64,000 bases of DNA from Homarus americanus (lineage: Eukaryota; Arthropoda; Malacostraca; Decapoda; Nephropidae). A program made the translations under genes and the position numbers. Within the stretch, counting starts at the first letter, position 1. Each line of letters opens with the position of its first letter. The DNA is taken from assembly GCF_018991925.1 (NCBI RefSeq), contig NW_024756438.1, positions 1,301,001 through 1,365,000 of the forward strand. Direction: 5' to 3'. The notes beneath the pieces were generated by a model. That model made no database searches. It had not been told where the DNA came from and saw nothing but the letters and a program-made list of their open reading frames with translations. Shown here in pieces: positions 13,601-26,100 of this stretch.

Positions 13601-14200
13601 AGTACACAACAACAACATCAGCAGCAGCAGCATCGGCAACACAGTAGTGGACACAAGAATTGTCGGTCTTGTCAGTCATCTAGGGTAGACCAGAACTGTC
13701 GTCCGCGAACAAAGGATCCCAATGTTTGTTGTGAACCGGATGACTCGGACTTGGATCCTTCGGATGTACGCTTGAGCTTTACAACGGGACCTTATTGGCC
13801 ACCTTCAAGCCACGGTCGAAGGATTGGTCAGGTTGACGTAAATTTCATTCCCTTACATCTTCCTAACCTGGACCTGACTTCCATGGAATCTCATGCAAGT
13901 GATCAAAAGGAGGACTGGGTGTACTCCAACCCTTGGAAGATCCCTTGGCTCTCTTGGCACAGTGCCCCAATTTACAGTATGATTCAGAACTTTTCAGGCA
14001 TTGGAGCTCCAAACATGGCTAGTTTCAGGAGAAGTGAACATGGCTGGGTGGATTGGCTGGACAGGATGTACGAATTGATGCAAGGAATAGTAATTGACAT
14101 AGTACCTCACGCTCATTCTGTGACACTGTCCCCGGCACCCATGCTCAGCCGAGTTGCTGTGGCCCACTCTGGCCCAGATCCTGTGCCTTGGTTACTGTAA
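7662..14200 (+). CDS. CNPPD1: Cyclin Pas1/PHO80 domain-containing protein 1 homologue (7 coding exons)
   Basis: Predicted membrane protein with a Pas1/PHO80-type cyclin fold; its cellular role is poorly known. Exons: 7662-7784, 10455-10551, 11008-11213, 11704-11832, 12463-12627, 12948-13173, 13485-14200. All are GT-AG and phase-consistent, giving about 553 aa against about 410 in human. Exon 2 carries YAERIRKSLYYGRLPATD, the usual N-terminal landmark. Exon 3 has CVTPCSLILALMYLDRLR. Exon 4 has SKYLYDDGEEDEVFNDEW, nearly identical to vertebrates. Exon 6 begins a hydrophobic segment (about residues 245-265) that is probably transmembrane. The long last exon holds a Gln/His-rich run, then a Cys-containing CRSCQSS motif and a Pro/Trp-rich tail that lengthens the protein. 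The start is the first in-frame ATG of exon 1. Exon 1 is linked only by its phase-0 donor, and 2.7 kb separates it from exon 2, so the extreme N-terminus is less certain. Confidence 0.93.
8500..9177. repeat. Segment in CNPPD1 intron 1 flanked by imperfect direct repeats of about 44 bp
   Basis: Near-identical sequences occur at 8500-8544 and 9134-9177. They share CACAGA.T.CCGG.AATTCA and the core CAATCGATAGAACTATT. The enclosed 590 bases are more GC-rich than the surrounding intron. This layout fits a small retro-element or solo insertion with terminal direct repeats, or a local duplication. No coding sequence is visible. Confidence 0.5.
8708..8777 (+). repeat. Three tandem CCAAT-like units separated by G-runs
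   Basis: Three copies of a CAGCCAATCAAAT-like 13-mer start near 8708, 8734 and 8764. Runs of 8-10 G separate them. Copies one and three keep a perfect CCAAT core; copy two reads CCAGT. It lies inside the direct-repeat-bounded segment of CNPPD1 intron 1. NF-Y-type binding would be an inference. Confidence 0.5.
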
Positions 14201-15475
14201 ACTACCCTGGTGGATTATTAGGATCCTTTTCATTGAAGAAAGGATTTTTCATCTTTGGTAACACTAAATGTTTTCTGTATGAAAAGATAGCCTCAATAAT
14301 CCTCATCAGGAAAATTTTACCGAAGAAAGAAACTTTCTGATTGGCTTAATTCACCACAGAGTTGATTAATCAACAAAAGTACATTTTCTTATATAATCTC
14401 ATGTGAAACATGTATGTAAGCTTATCCAAGTTTGTAGACACCATGATGAGTTGATGAATGGTTTTTAGACACCAAGCTGTTACCCAGTTTTGTGGACACC
14501 AAGATGAATTGATGAAGAAGTTATTCGGATTATATGTTTTAAGTTACATTGCTTCATCTGGATTCATTGAGATAATTAGTTGCATAATAAGAGGAGAGTT
14601 AGGTGTATAGCTCCCCCTTTAAGGGAAGTTCCATCGACAGTAGAATGCTTAGAACTTGAAGAACACCATGGAACAGATAGTAAATAGCTGATTGGTAAGT
14701 GGGAAGGAGCATTTTGGTTAGTTTCTTAGTTACTTATTTATTTTGTTTCAGTTCTGTTCATTTGTTATCTTGTCCTTGTCTCCTCCTTTAGTTTCCTGTA
14801 AATCTATTTATTTGACTTTGATTACATTTTGTTATTCTTTGTGTAACTAGGAATTGGATTAGGTTGATGATTAAATGAGGAATATGATATCCCAAGCTTG
14901 TATTTGATGACCTATAAGCCAATGGGCAAGGAGTAAAAATATCCAGTAAGTGTAATGAAGGTTTCTCTTGTTTTATGTGTTATCTTATTATTTGATTCAT
15001 TAATCTTCACCTAACATGTATTATTGTTGCTGTTCCTTTATTTCATGAACAAAGAAGAAATTAATACTTAAAAACATCATCAGTGTCCCTAAGATCATAC
15101 TAACATTGTGTAGCCCACCATCAGTAATGCAGTATCTTAGGAAACATGTGTAAGATCATAACTTGTATTAAGTAATTCATGTTTGGTAAATACGGAAGTT
15201 TTGATTAAAAGTTTTAGATTTCCTTAAGAAATTTAACAAACCTTTTTCCCTTCTGTGTGAGTAAATAGATTTTAGAGAAGCGGGTACAGTAGTCATATTT
15301 ATTTTGTATTAAAAGATTGATTAATACGAGGATATTTTAACTCGGGAAAATTATTCTCTGAAACAAACTGTCAGGGGCCAGCTGTATCTGCACTGAAGTG
15401 TGTGGGTGGTGGTGTCCTGTGTGCCTGTACAAACTAATGTGTCCAAGCTAACTTTTGGTGCTCTGAAACAATAAA
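14201..15475 (+). other. CNPPD1 3' UTR, ending at AATAAA 15470-15475
   Basis: Non-coding sequence downstream of the CNPPD1 TAA. An AATAAA at 15470-15475 is the best poly(A) signal candidate and would give a 3' UTR of about 1.3 kb. Short duplications of a gtttGTNGACACCAAG-like phrase lie at 14430-14510. No ORF of interest. Confidence 0.45.
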
Positions 15476-17494
15476 ATGGGAGAAGTGGTTGTGCCTTCAT
15501 ACGTTAGCAATTGGTTAGTCTCAAACCAATATATTTAGTTTAGTGAAAGTGTGTTGTGACAGTTAAAGCTTTTGGTCGTCTTCCTGCTGTAGGGAGGGTG
15601 ATACAGTATAAGTTAGAGGTGGAAATATTGTACATTATCTTGAGAATTGTGAGCCTTCTCGACCTTGAAAGTTACTTCCACTCTAATGAGACAGTTCTAC
15701 ATTTGTGGCAAGAACCATCTGCCCATGTAAAGGATAAGCTGTTGAACTACAACTTTAAAAGTCATTCAATCTTGGGAGCTTACAAGTAGGATTTAGCTAG
15801 ACTGGTTAAAGCATCTTTTGTCTTTGACTTGGCAATGCTTTTCAAGGATATAAGTATTATAGATCCTTTATATTTGAGATGAGGTCATTACTTGTTAACT
15901 GCTGCTTTGATCATTTACTACTGGCCTGGATGAGTTGGATAGATCCTTAGTGAGGGTGTGAACTCTGCCTTAAGGGGATTTGAGGGCTTCATGCTCTGTG
16001 GAAAGGTTGTAGTTTTGTCTCATTTGGTCCTTATGTTAACAAGGCAAGTCTTTTGCAGAGTGTTTTCTACCCTGAAATCGGAATGGAACTGGTAATTACC
16101 GTAGTGCTCAAGTATATAGAACACTTACATAGCAAGTATTACAGTAAATTAATGAACTGTAGAATGAAGCTTTCAGGCTTACATTTTGGATGATTTACTG
16201 AACTTTGCTAAATACTAAGATTCATCAACATAAGTCTTCACAAACACCTGTGATGGAGGTTAACCTTGGAGTTTGAGCTTCTTTCTTTAAAATTACACCA
16301 ATGCCCTCTTGTCTATCAGACAGGTTCAATAATTATCACTCGATCAGTTGTTATTTGTATTAATTTCACATACTTATCTATCACGAGAGGAAAAAAATAT
16401 AGGCACAAGAACGCTGTAGTACACATGTTATTGTGATAAATGAAGCTCTGTTTGTCGGCACGAGTGTGTGAAGCACAAAAAAAATGGCTGGCGCAGTTCA
16501 CCATTACCAGCCGTGTGGAGACGAGTGTCAAAATAAAACTGGCGTATTATACCAAAGTTGTAGTCATTTTTATATTGAACCCCAGTAGGAATCAGCCTCT
16601 GTCGTAAAGATGAACTGTATCGTAATTAATAATGTCATTAATATGTAATTAAAATATCGAGGAAGTTAAGTTGTAATATCTGGCGTCAACCTTGAGTGGT
16701 GTAAGATGGCGTGTTTTTATCAGTTGTCTACAGCGTTTACTTTTTTATCTCGTGTGACCTTGATTGCCAGCATTTATATATTGATACCTCTTAACTAGAC
16801 TTTAACTTTTAGTCATCAGTACACAATACATACTTTAAATACCAACAGAAAGAGCCAAATACAAAAAAAAATAACTAAAGATCAACAAAATAAATATTTT
16901 GCCTCCGAACCATTTTGACCCTGCTGATGCTAGTACGAAATTTAATAAAATATTGATATTGATATATTATCATTGACGCATAAGGAGATTCACAGTATTT
17001 AAGATAGCTATTAAGATTGATTCTCAGTATTCCTATTAGTTAATTTCATTGTTGTATAATATTTATTATTTCACCCTGAAAAGACGATGATTTAACTCCT
17101 TAATAATTATAGCTTAGACCATCAACAATAACAGATTTTAGATTAAAACGTCCTCTTCGCCACTAAACCGTCCGTGCGATCGGTCACGTTTCTGAATCTG
17201 TTACTCACTGTTGGCAAATACTGGACATGTACTGGCTCCAGAATTTATCTGCCTGCGGCAGTGTTAGTCAAGTCTGGTCGAATGAGTTCACACTCGGTAC
17301 CGCCACAACGCTCTTGCAGATTGTTCCAAGAGTTCACAACTCCCCATAAAAGTTTGCTCAGTTTTCTGAACCCGTGGCTTCTTCGACCTAAAGCTGTGAC
17401 CCCCGGACCCGGTGGGGCCAAGGTACACATACCTTGGGTGGGGCGGGCATCTACTAGCTCCAGGTATGAACACTCGACTGAGTAATGACTTCTG

Positions 17495-17780
17495 AGATAT
17501 TTATAAACTAATGTTAAGCCACCTCTTGCCAATGTATAAGTTAGACACCGCCCTTAAAAGTTTCCAGCTTGTTTATATCTTAAACCAGCGTCCTTAAAGT
17601 GTATAGCTTCAACCATCGTCATTAAAATATCATAGTTTTAATCGTCATTAAAAGACTATAACTAAAACCTCTATCGTGAAACATGAGTTTAAACCAACGT
17701 CCTTTGAAGAATGTACAGACTTAAACCATCGCCCTTGAAAATATTTTTACTTAATGTAAACCACCCCTTAAAATTATCAA
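17495..17780. repeat. Degenerate minisatellite, about 8 units of about 28-35 bp
   Basis: A phrase close to TTAAACCATCGTCCTTAAAA recurs with substitutions near 17505, 17537, 17579, 17611, 17639, 17664, 17692, 17724 and 17756. AT-rich spacers of variable length separate the copies. This is an old, diverged tandem array. Confidence 0.6.
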
Positions 17781-17947
17781 AACATTTTGAAAGATTCTGC
17801 ACGCTATGATCACTTCAAGTTAAAATACGCACTGTAAGTGTAATGTGCAAATGTATTTGTCAGTGTCCATTTGAAGACAAACTTAAGGAATATATAGCGT
17901 AGTTGTACTGTATATTAAGAGTCGCTGTAGACGTAATTGGGGATTAC

Positions 17948-18104
17948 CTGAAGATTAGCCCTCCTCCAGCTTATTTCATCAGAGGATTGAACACCCTAAT
18001 GCTATACGTATGAGGTTAGGTCAGGTTTTGTTATATTAGGTTATAGTTGGTTAGTGTTAGGGTGTTTACTTATCAGGTGAAATAAGCTGGGAGCTAATCT
18101 TCAG
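17948..18104. mobile_element. Foldback (MITE-like) element with arms of about 50 bp
   Basis: The left arm, 17948-17999, runs CTGAAGATTAGC, CCAGCTTATTTCA, AACACCCTAA. The right arm, 18057-18104, is its imperfect reverse complement (TTAGGGTGTTT, TGAAATAAGCTGG, GCTAATCTTCAG). The 57-base centre contains GGTTAGGTCAGG. A related single arm occurs at 63095-63152, so this is a dispersed family. No coding capacity. Confidence 0.65.
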
Positions 18105-19880
18105 TTAATTCGAAGAGTACAAATTCCAACTTACTCTGAGTCTGAACTATGAGTGTATTTGTGTTGATATAATACGTGTCAAAATAATAACTCTCCCCTC
18201 CCTCTTTCTCCTCCCCCCTTAACCTAAAATCGTGGATTCGCCGCCGACGCCAAAGGTGGAGTTCGAGAGCGATAGGCTTGCAGAAAAGGCACACGATCGC
18301 GATTTTTGGAAATACAGGAAAAAGACAAATAATTACAAGAAAGACTGAAAAACAAATCCTAACAGCTTCTCTTAAATATGAACTCTTCGCCACCCATCAG
18401 TTTAACTGATGATAAAAGAGATCGTTTATATAGTTTTAGCTACAGTAGAAAATGAACTAAACTTTGACGTCGGTTTGGTAGTAATCTTTGTATAGTGTTG
18501 ATTATGATACATATATCTCATATCACCAGTTGAGGGATAATTTAACATACACTCATTTAAAGGTCCTGATTGAGCTCTCGAAAGTATTATCACCTGCCGG
18601 TACTATCAGTATACAGAAGGTCAGCCAGCAATCCTTAACGTTGATATGGTAATTCATTATTGTACACACCGTATATATTAAGTGATTATTTACTTAATGT
18701 GAGGTTTTCCCCGAACGATTCCTATTTAATTCACGAAACGAACACAAGCTTAAGTGTGAGAGCAATATAGGGGAGATATTTTATTTATAACAGACCGAGG
18801 AATTTCAATGAAACCCCTAGTTAGCAACATAACTACAGGACGTTCACCTCGCACTTGGACGTCTTCACCGAGTTGTCTTTAGTTTGATCGTCTGATAATA
18901 CAAAATAAATATACTGGGTGTAAACTAGGTGGTATAAAGAGCAGTAATACGCGCTACTCGTTTATATAACCACCAGAGGTTTTCTAGTATAGATATATGA
19001 GGGCGATGAATCGTTGAATTGCTTAAATTATTTCAATAAAGTTTCATGAGCGTAATTACAATCTATACGATTATTTTATTCATTATGGACGAATATATTT
19101 TCGCTGTCCCTTTCCCATGGCATTATGTTTAAGAGGAACGAAGGGGTTAATGTACTCGTAGGTGTACTGTACACATGCACCTGTTGGCTTCACTTCGGCT
19201 GCGGGCTTCTTCGTCATTACTTCAATTATTTTAAAGGCTTGAATTTTTTCATTGTCTTTTGAGCTTTAATATGTTTTATCGCTGGGAATTATATTTCACA
19301 CTGCACAAAACTACACACTAAAACATTGATAGCAGAAGAAGCTGACTAGAAGATAATCGCGCCAATCGTTAAATTTTATAAATGCAGTGAGAACCTGGAA
19401 GTAACACCCAGCCCCCAAGCTTCAAGTAAAATACATAAAATAGGAATTATATGTTTCAGTCATGGTGATACAGCCTGTTTACTGACCGCCTAACAGACTA
19501 CACTTGGCTACTAGATGTGCACAACTACATTCACTAAGCAAGTGCCATCCGAGTTATTTATAGAAAAAACCGCACGTTGTTTTCTGGATATAGGGTATGA
19601 CTTGCCTCCTGTACTGCACCCACGCAAGTGTACAGTGACTCACGGATATAGTAGCTTGTAATCTTATAACTAAGTCATTTAACATCCTTGGTTAGAAGCA
19701 AGTGTATCTTATCAGGCTGGCTGGCCTTGATATTAGTGGATCTCTTGCCGTCCAAATAGTACTCGGTATACAATGAAGGTTCTTTAAAGCAGTTGGAAAA
19801 GTAGCTTCAAAGTAAACTCCACTACTATTGGTTTATGACAGAGGGTATTAGAGGTCAAAATAAATACTTTTGGAATAAAA

Positions 19881-20157
19881 TGTGAATCGAAACTGCGGCG
19901 GTCCAGCAGGGCGACGCATTCCTCACGATGACTCGTGGCCAATTTTGCAATGAATATAATTTTTATTTACTTTGTCACTTCTCCCAAGTTCTGATAGCCT
20001 ATGAGTATTGTTATCAACTAAATGAACTGAAATGAAATTTCCGAGATAAATATTGCTCGTAAACGTAGATAATTAGAAGTTGCAGGAAAGAGCGAGGTTT
20101 CCGAACCGGATCGACCGCGCCTTTCCCATAATGCATCGGGAGCCGCAGCCACATAAT
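19881..20157 (+). promoter_or_regulatory. Probable LIN9 promoter and 5' UTR
   Basis: A CpG-enriched stretch within AT-rich DNA directly upstream of the LIN9 ATG, densest at 20090-20145. No clear TATA box is present. The start codon sits in AATATGGCGGA, which resembles a YY1-type ATGGCGG element overlapping the translation start. Transcription start is not determinable by eye. Confidence 0.4.
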
Positions 20158-23100
20158 ATGGCGGATACTCTTGAAAGCGAATTGGGTAATTTTGGTGATA
20201 ATCGTGTGTTCCAAATTCTCCCGTAGTTGGTAACTAGTGTAGCGAGTTGGCCAGAGTACCGTGGTGCCGTGGGAAGACAGCATAGTGTGGTGTATAGTGT
20301 GTAGGAGACATAAGGTAGTCAAAGTAGCTATGTGTCCTGCTGATTGTTTACATTTCGCTCTCCTCCACGAATGGCGTAATACTCAAATGCAAAAATTTTC
20401 ACCGCCAGCTTGAAACTGTTCCTCGGCAGATCCCCAATATTATCACACGGGTCTAGTGTTTCCTGGGGATATATCAGCCTCAACAGGAACTTCTCGGGTA
20501 TATACGAAATTTTTAATGGTAAAAATGGAATGTTCTCAAAGTCTGTCTGAAGCTGGATGGAGTGACCTTATTAATTACGTGTTTGATAATTTTAACTAAG
20601 AGAGGAGTCTAGTTTTAGGTCGCTAACAGGCTAGTGTTTAACTTCAGGGATAATTGTGTTGAATATATTGGTTCTAGTGGTGGTAGGAATTTTGGGAGTG
20701 GTGAATACTGTACCTCAATTGCTAGCTTAGGTCAGTTGTGTCGGTGTATGGGTTAGTGCAGTACATTTAATTCTATTGGTTAGTACTTGGTTGGTGATAC
20801 TCAGGAACAGTTTAGTGTGACCCAGTAATGTTGTTCCTCCTCTGTTTTTGGCCAAGTTTATTAATTATTCTTATTTCTTGAAGACCAGGTTGTATATTCC
20901 TCATAATATTTTTTTTTATAAATGAGAATAAATATACAAGTTAGATTGTTTAAATATGATGAATTTTAAGTCTTTCTCCAAATCTATTTCTTATTTTTTT
21001 TATCTATATGTATCTATTAATGTATGTACTGTATTGTGGGGATGAGTAAAAGTGGCCACAAATAGCTTATAACATGAATGAGCTCAACTTAACCTAACTA
21101 TCCTAAAACCCTAACGATAAGGGTTTTATGTAATATTTGTTCATATGTTTCGAGTTTATGGGACACGCTGAGAATTTCAAATTTATCGCCACGCTTTGTC
21201 TGATTGTCAGCGCAATAACAAAACCTAATGAAGCCCTCCCAAAAAAGCTTAATGTTTCAGGATAATGTTGAGTAATAACTGAGGTTTTATTATTATTTTT
21301 TTAATTGATCGTTACTAATTTTTTCTTTGTAATTCACAAAATGTAAATGCAGTTGAAGAGCAAAGAAAACAGTATGTAGGCCACTCCTGTATGGTCCATG
21401 AGCCCTGATGAATAAAAACAGACCTCACAGAAAAGTGTCAGTTCCAGGTAAAAACATACCTTGTTCTATGACCGTTTGTTATTATTCAGTGGAACATACA
21501 AAGCACATGAGGCAATGGACCACTTGCTGCCTCATGAGTAAGTAAATTCAAAGATGATTCTGTGCTCCCACAATTGAAACAATTTATAACAATTGAGGCT
21601 ATGCGTACCATAACTTTGTAAGCACTACCCCAGCCAAATATGCTCAGTCTATTTTTGCAGCCTCCAATTTTTTATTTTTTTTTAATAGGCAAATATTATC
21701 TTGAAAATTAATTTAACATTGTTAAAAGCCAAAACATGTCAACAAAGAAAAGTTAGTGGTTCCAGTCCTGCAAAGTTTCCTTAGCGGTACTGTGTAGGTG
21801 AGGAGACTTAATCCTTGCTCACCGACCAGTACTCAACCACACTTGGTGTAAAATAGTATACAGCGAGGCTTAGCTTAATGTTCTTATAAACCTCAACGTT
21901 ACCAGAATCAAGTTTTCCCATAAGAAATAGATAAAATGCACTACTTATGTTTCCCAGCCTCATTTTCGACCCCCAAAATACATTACATAAATTCAATGGA
22001 ATTTTTATAGCAGATAAGTAGGATAATTTCTCATCTACTCTAGAATCATAATACTGTACAGTAAACCCTCACACTTGTGGACATTTGGGGGGAGAGGGCA
22101 TCCAGATGTGGCAAATGTACAAATAAACCAGGTGATGAAGGTGTGTTAACAATAATCATAATATTGTACATGCACTGTATTGATAATAACAATAATAATG
22201 GTATTAAATAATAAATGTAATGCAGTAATAATAATACACTAATAACAATAATAATAATTATATTAGTGTAGTACAGTACTACCGGTGTGCTCTATAAACG
22301 GCACATGGTGAGTAGTGGCGGGAGATGCTGACAGGGTGCATTTTAGCAGCTGGGGAGTGAGTGTAGCATACGGACACAGAGGGAGATCGGATGTGAATTT
22401 GCCACATCCAGTCGTCATCCGGACCAACTGAAATCCAGATCTGAGAGGTCCAGAAGTGCGAGGGTTTACTGTACTGTATTTAGTATAATAGATATTCCGA
22501 AGGTTTTTCACATCCCAGAGGCACATAAGCTAAGTTGGGTTAATAGAATATGCACTCAGTGGTTCATATGAGCAAGTGATTCACCACACTATGAAAAGCT
22601 GCTAATGTTCCCCTTTTGGTTAATTTAATGTAGAATGTAGTAAGTGGTTCATTACTGTGTCAGTGACATCCAGGTTTGTGGCCTGCATCTAAGGTGGGGT
22701 GACTACCTAACAGTACCTATACTTCAGGACTGTATTCAGTATTGGATATTGGGGTCTAACCCTTTGGCTGCGAAAGATTACTCTAAGCTGAATAAAATCG
22801 TCTGGAAGTAGCCAGGATAAAATGGCAAGTGTGGGAAATGCAGCGAAGGTGTTAATAAGGTTTTATTTGTGAACTTAAAAAAATTAAGTGTTTTAATGTA
22901 ATATAAAAACAAACAATGAGAAGTCTCTGGGATGTGTCCTTTTAGAGTTATCTTCCCAGTCAGACTTGTTGGTTTTGTTCACCAAAATTTTTAAAAAATT
23001 TGGTCTTTTCCTTTTGTCTTATATCATCACACTGTTCTCCTTTTATACAGTACAGTACTTGGTTACTCTACCCATTACTACAGTACGTCAGTGGCTGTCA

Positions 23101-26100
23101 GCAGTGCTTTGTCAAAACTAAACCAAACAACTTTATCTTGTAATCCCTTGTAACAAAAGAACACCCGTTCTCTGTTGATGTGTCGACCAAGTTGGATAGG
23201 ATCGTCACTTTGTATAGTTGTGTAATTGGTAAAAGATGATTTCTTAGAATACTTATAGCGGTCAGAAATATAAATCTTTTTAATACCATTGTAGCTGTGG
23301 TTAAGTACCCTTATATCCAAAGTTTGCTTGCACAAAAAAATTTCAGTATAATATTAATACATTTCCTGCATGAAAGCTAATTTATAATAGGTTTTGTGGC
23401 AATGTCCAGGCGATCATAAATGTGTCCCTTGCTGTTTTGTGACTGCTTAATTAATCAAGCATCATACCATGTATAATCTCATGAGTGTGTGTTCTCCAGG
23501 TCAGTCTGCTGAGCAGCAAGCAGAACTGCTGTTGACCTTCAAAAATGGCGGCTTCTCTTCATCCTCTTCCTCTTCCTCCTCCTCAGCCTTTTCTCAGCCA
23601 CAGGAATCACAGCAGGTACAAGTACAGGTATGTTATTACTGATCTTTATTTGAACAGTTTGTTTTGTATTATCCTTATCCATCCTGGAGGAGTCATACTG
23701 TTTTTGTCAGTATACACCCTAGGTCAAAGGTTCACTCCCTCCCAAATTGAAGCAGTATCAACCCAAAAGATGACAGTCAGGGTAAGTCAGTTCGGAGACT
23801 CATTCCTGTGACTCAATTTCACCAAGGGGAGCAAACTTTTGTCCACGACTCTACCTGGACATGTCTTTCCATCTCCAACTTGTGATGGCAATGTTCATGG
23901 ATTGATTATATATTTGACTTGGATAATTAACTGTCAGCATATTTTATTAATATCTTTCTGTGTAAAATTTTGATAATTATAGCCCCTCAAGACTAAACAT
24001 TTAAACTAAATTTTCAGTACTGTATTTATCATTTTGTAATGGTAACTTCTCTTACATTTTTCATATAACTTAAAAGAATAATTAAAGACCAATCTACTCC
24101 AGTTCCCTCCACTGTCATCATTACCATGTGGTCACCTAAAGCTCATTTCTTTATCATCCGTTGCTAATGAATGGTTGACTTGAAGAACAGAATTTGAATC
24201 TTTCATTATTGAAGTTATGTCTTGTATGAAGTATCGGTGAAGTAAAGGAGAACACCTGTCTTATGTCAGAAAGCAAACCTCCAGTGTTTTAAGCATTTAT
24301 CATTATTTTTTCACTTGTATAGAATATTTTTTTATCATTTTGCAAGACATGAGGAATAAATTTTGATGATTATTTAAGCATGACTCACATTTTTGTACTT
24401 TATAGTGTACTGTAGTATGGTTAGTGAAGCTGTTAGTGAGTGTCATAGGCTACATTAACTTATTTTATTATTTGCTGTGGTTGACAAATGCCATGAACCA
24501 GCTAATTAGTCTTGTGTTGATTCAGAAAGTTGTGAACATGCCTTTTTTTAACTTGAGACACCCCGGTATTGTTTTAACCATAGTGTCATGTATAAAGAGA
24601 TGCCACAGTTAGACTTGTAGACTGGTGTTAATTTACATTATGTAGTTTGTTTTAGAGTACCACTAAGAAATTTTACACGAGTCTTTCTCCTCCAGGATTT
24701 TTCTCCTCTATCTGCTCTTGGACTACATAGAGTGGGGGAAGACCGACCATCCCCCTCCAAAGAACCAAGCATTCAGTTAAATCGCAGAGGCATGGTAAGG
24801 AAGTGTGTGTGTGTGTGTTTGTCATTTTTTCATTTAAATATTGCTATTTGTTGTTAGCTCATAAATGTGGCAATTTGCTTAATTTTAGTGGCTTGCAGAT
24901 CTTCATGAATGATTTGGAAGTTCTGCCTCCACAAAGTGCTTTAGTCTCCTTATTGTTCTGTTATAATTGAATCTCCTGTAAAATATTTCTTCCAGCCTGC
25001 TCGGATGAGAAAGAAGAATCGTTTGTACTTTGACGATGATTTGGTGAGTTCCCCAACACAAGTCAAATCTCCCAAGAAGACTCCCCGAGGCACACCCAAA
25101 AAGCAGTCAAACCCACAGCCTCTTCCACTTGCTCCGGTTAAGTTGGTACGTTAACTAGTACAGTACACTCTTGTGCTTGAAAGGTTTCACTCACGTAGGC
25201 ATCGACCCTTTGTAGTGGGGAACTGCTTTCATGTTCTTAAAAAATATATTGTTTAGGATTAACAAAATCTCGTCATAATCTAAGGTTACCAAATGAAGGA
25301 GAACAAGTACATATTTAAAGATAAAAATTAAAAGGCTGGCTGTAAATGTATTGTTTCATGGTGTGATGATACAAGACAGTATATACTGATAGTTGTATTG
25401 ATCAATCTCATGTAGGGAATATTCTTTAAAGCTTATCCATTTAAGACAATCCTAAACACCACTTCTCATTATTCTATGATAGATCTGGTCATCTGTGTAT
25501 TAATATTTTAAGTATTGTATATTTAGGGAAACCTTGTATGATTGATGAGGGAGGCAGTTAGTTGAGGTAAAACATAATTAGAGTGGGCAAAATGGTAGTT
25601 TGTCTACTGTTTAGGGAAAGTGTTAGTTGTGTGTGTGTGTATGTGGCCATATTTATCATCTTTCAGTTTAGAGTTTCTGTATAATATATAAGTGAGGTTT
25701 GGGAGAGGATTCTTGGTCACTTGCCTCGTCCCCTCTCCCATAAGTTGGGACTTATGGCTGTGAGATTACAAAGCAGTGAAGAAATGGATGCAGAAAGGAA
25801 GGGTAGGCCAAAACCTTAAAGAAGAGGTAGGATGATATTGAGAGTTGTACAAAACAGTGTGGAAAGTGATGGGAAAGGGCCAAGACAACAAAAGTGAAAT
25901 ATCTGCACATACTTCACTTGCTCTTACAAAGTGAATCTTAGCATCCACGTTGATCCTCAGTGCTGCGTATTGAATTACTATATAAGTTGAATTATCTTGT
26001 CTATCTATGTTATCGCCATCATGTAAAAATGACTTTTGTATGTTCCATAATGATTCTTCATGCATTATTCAAGGTAATGCCTCTAGACCTCACTGATTCA

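Larger units (their letters stand above)
15476..19880. other. Intergenic region between CNPPD1 and LIN9
   Basis: AT-rich intergenic DNA with no recognisable gene. A GC-richer patch at 17160-17485 is open on both strands, but neither peptide resembles anything known. A degenerate minisatellite (17495-17780) and a foldback element (17948-18104) are listed separately. The rest shows only low-complexity AT sequence. Confidence 0.5.

Noticed and set aside
17174..17532. GC-rich patch open on both strands
   Set aside because: Both peptides look random; no conserved motif or splice context.
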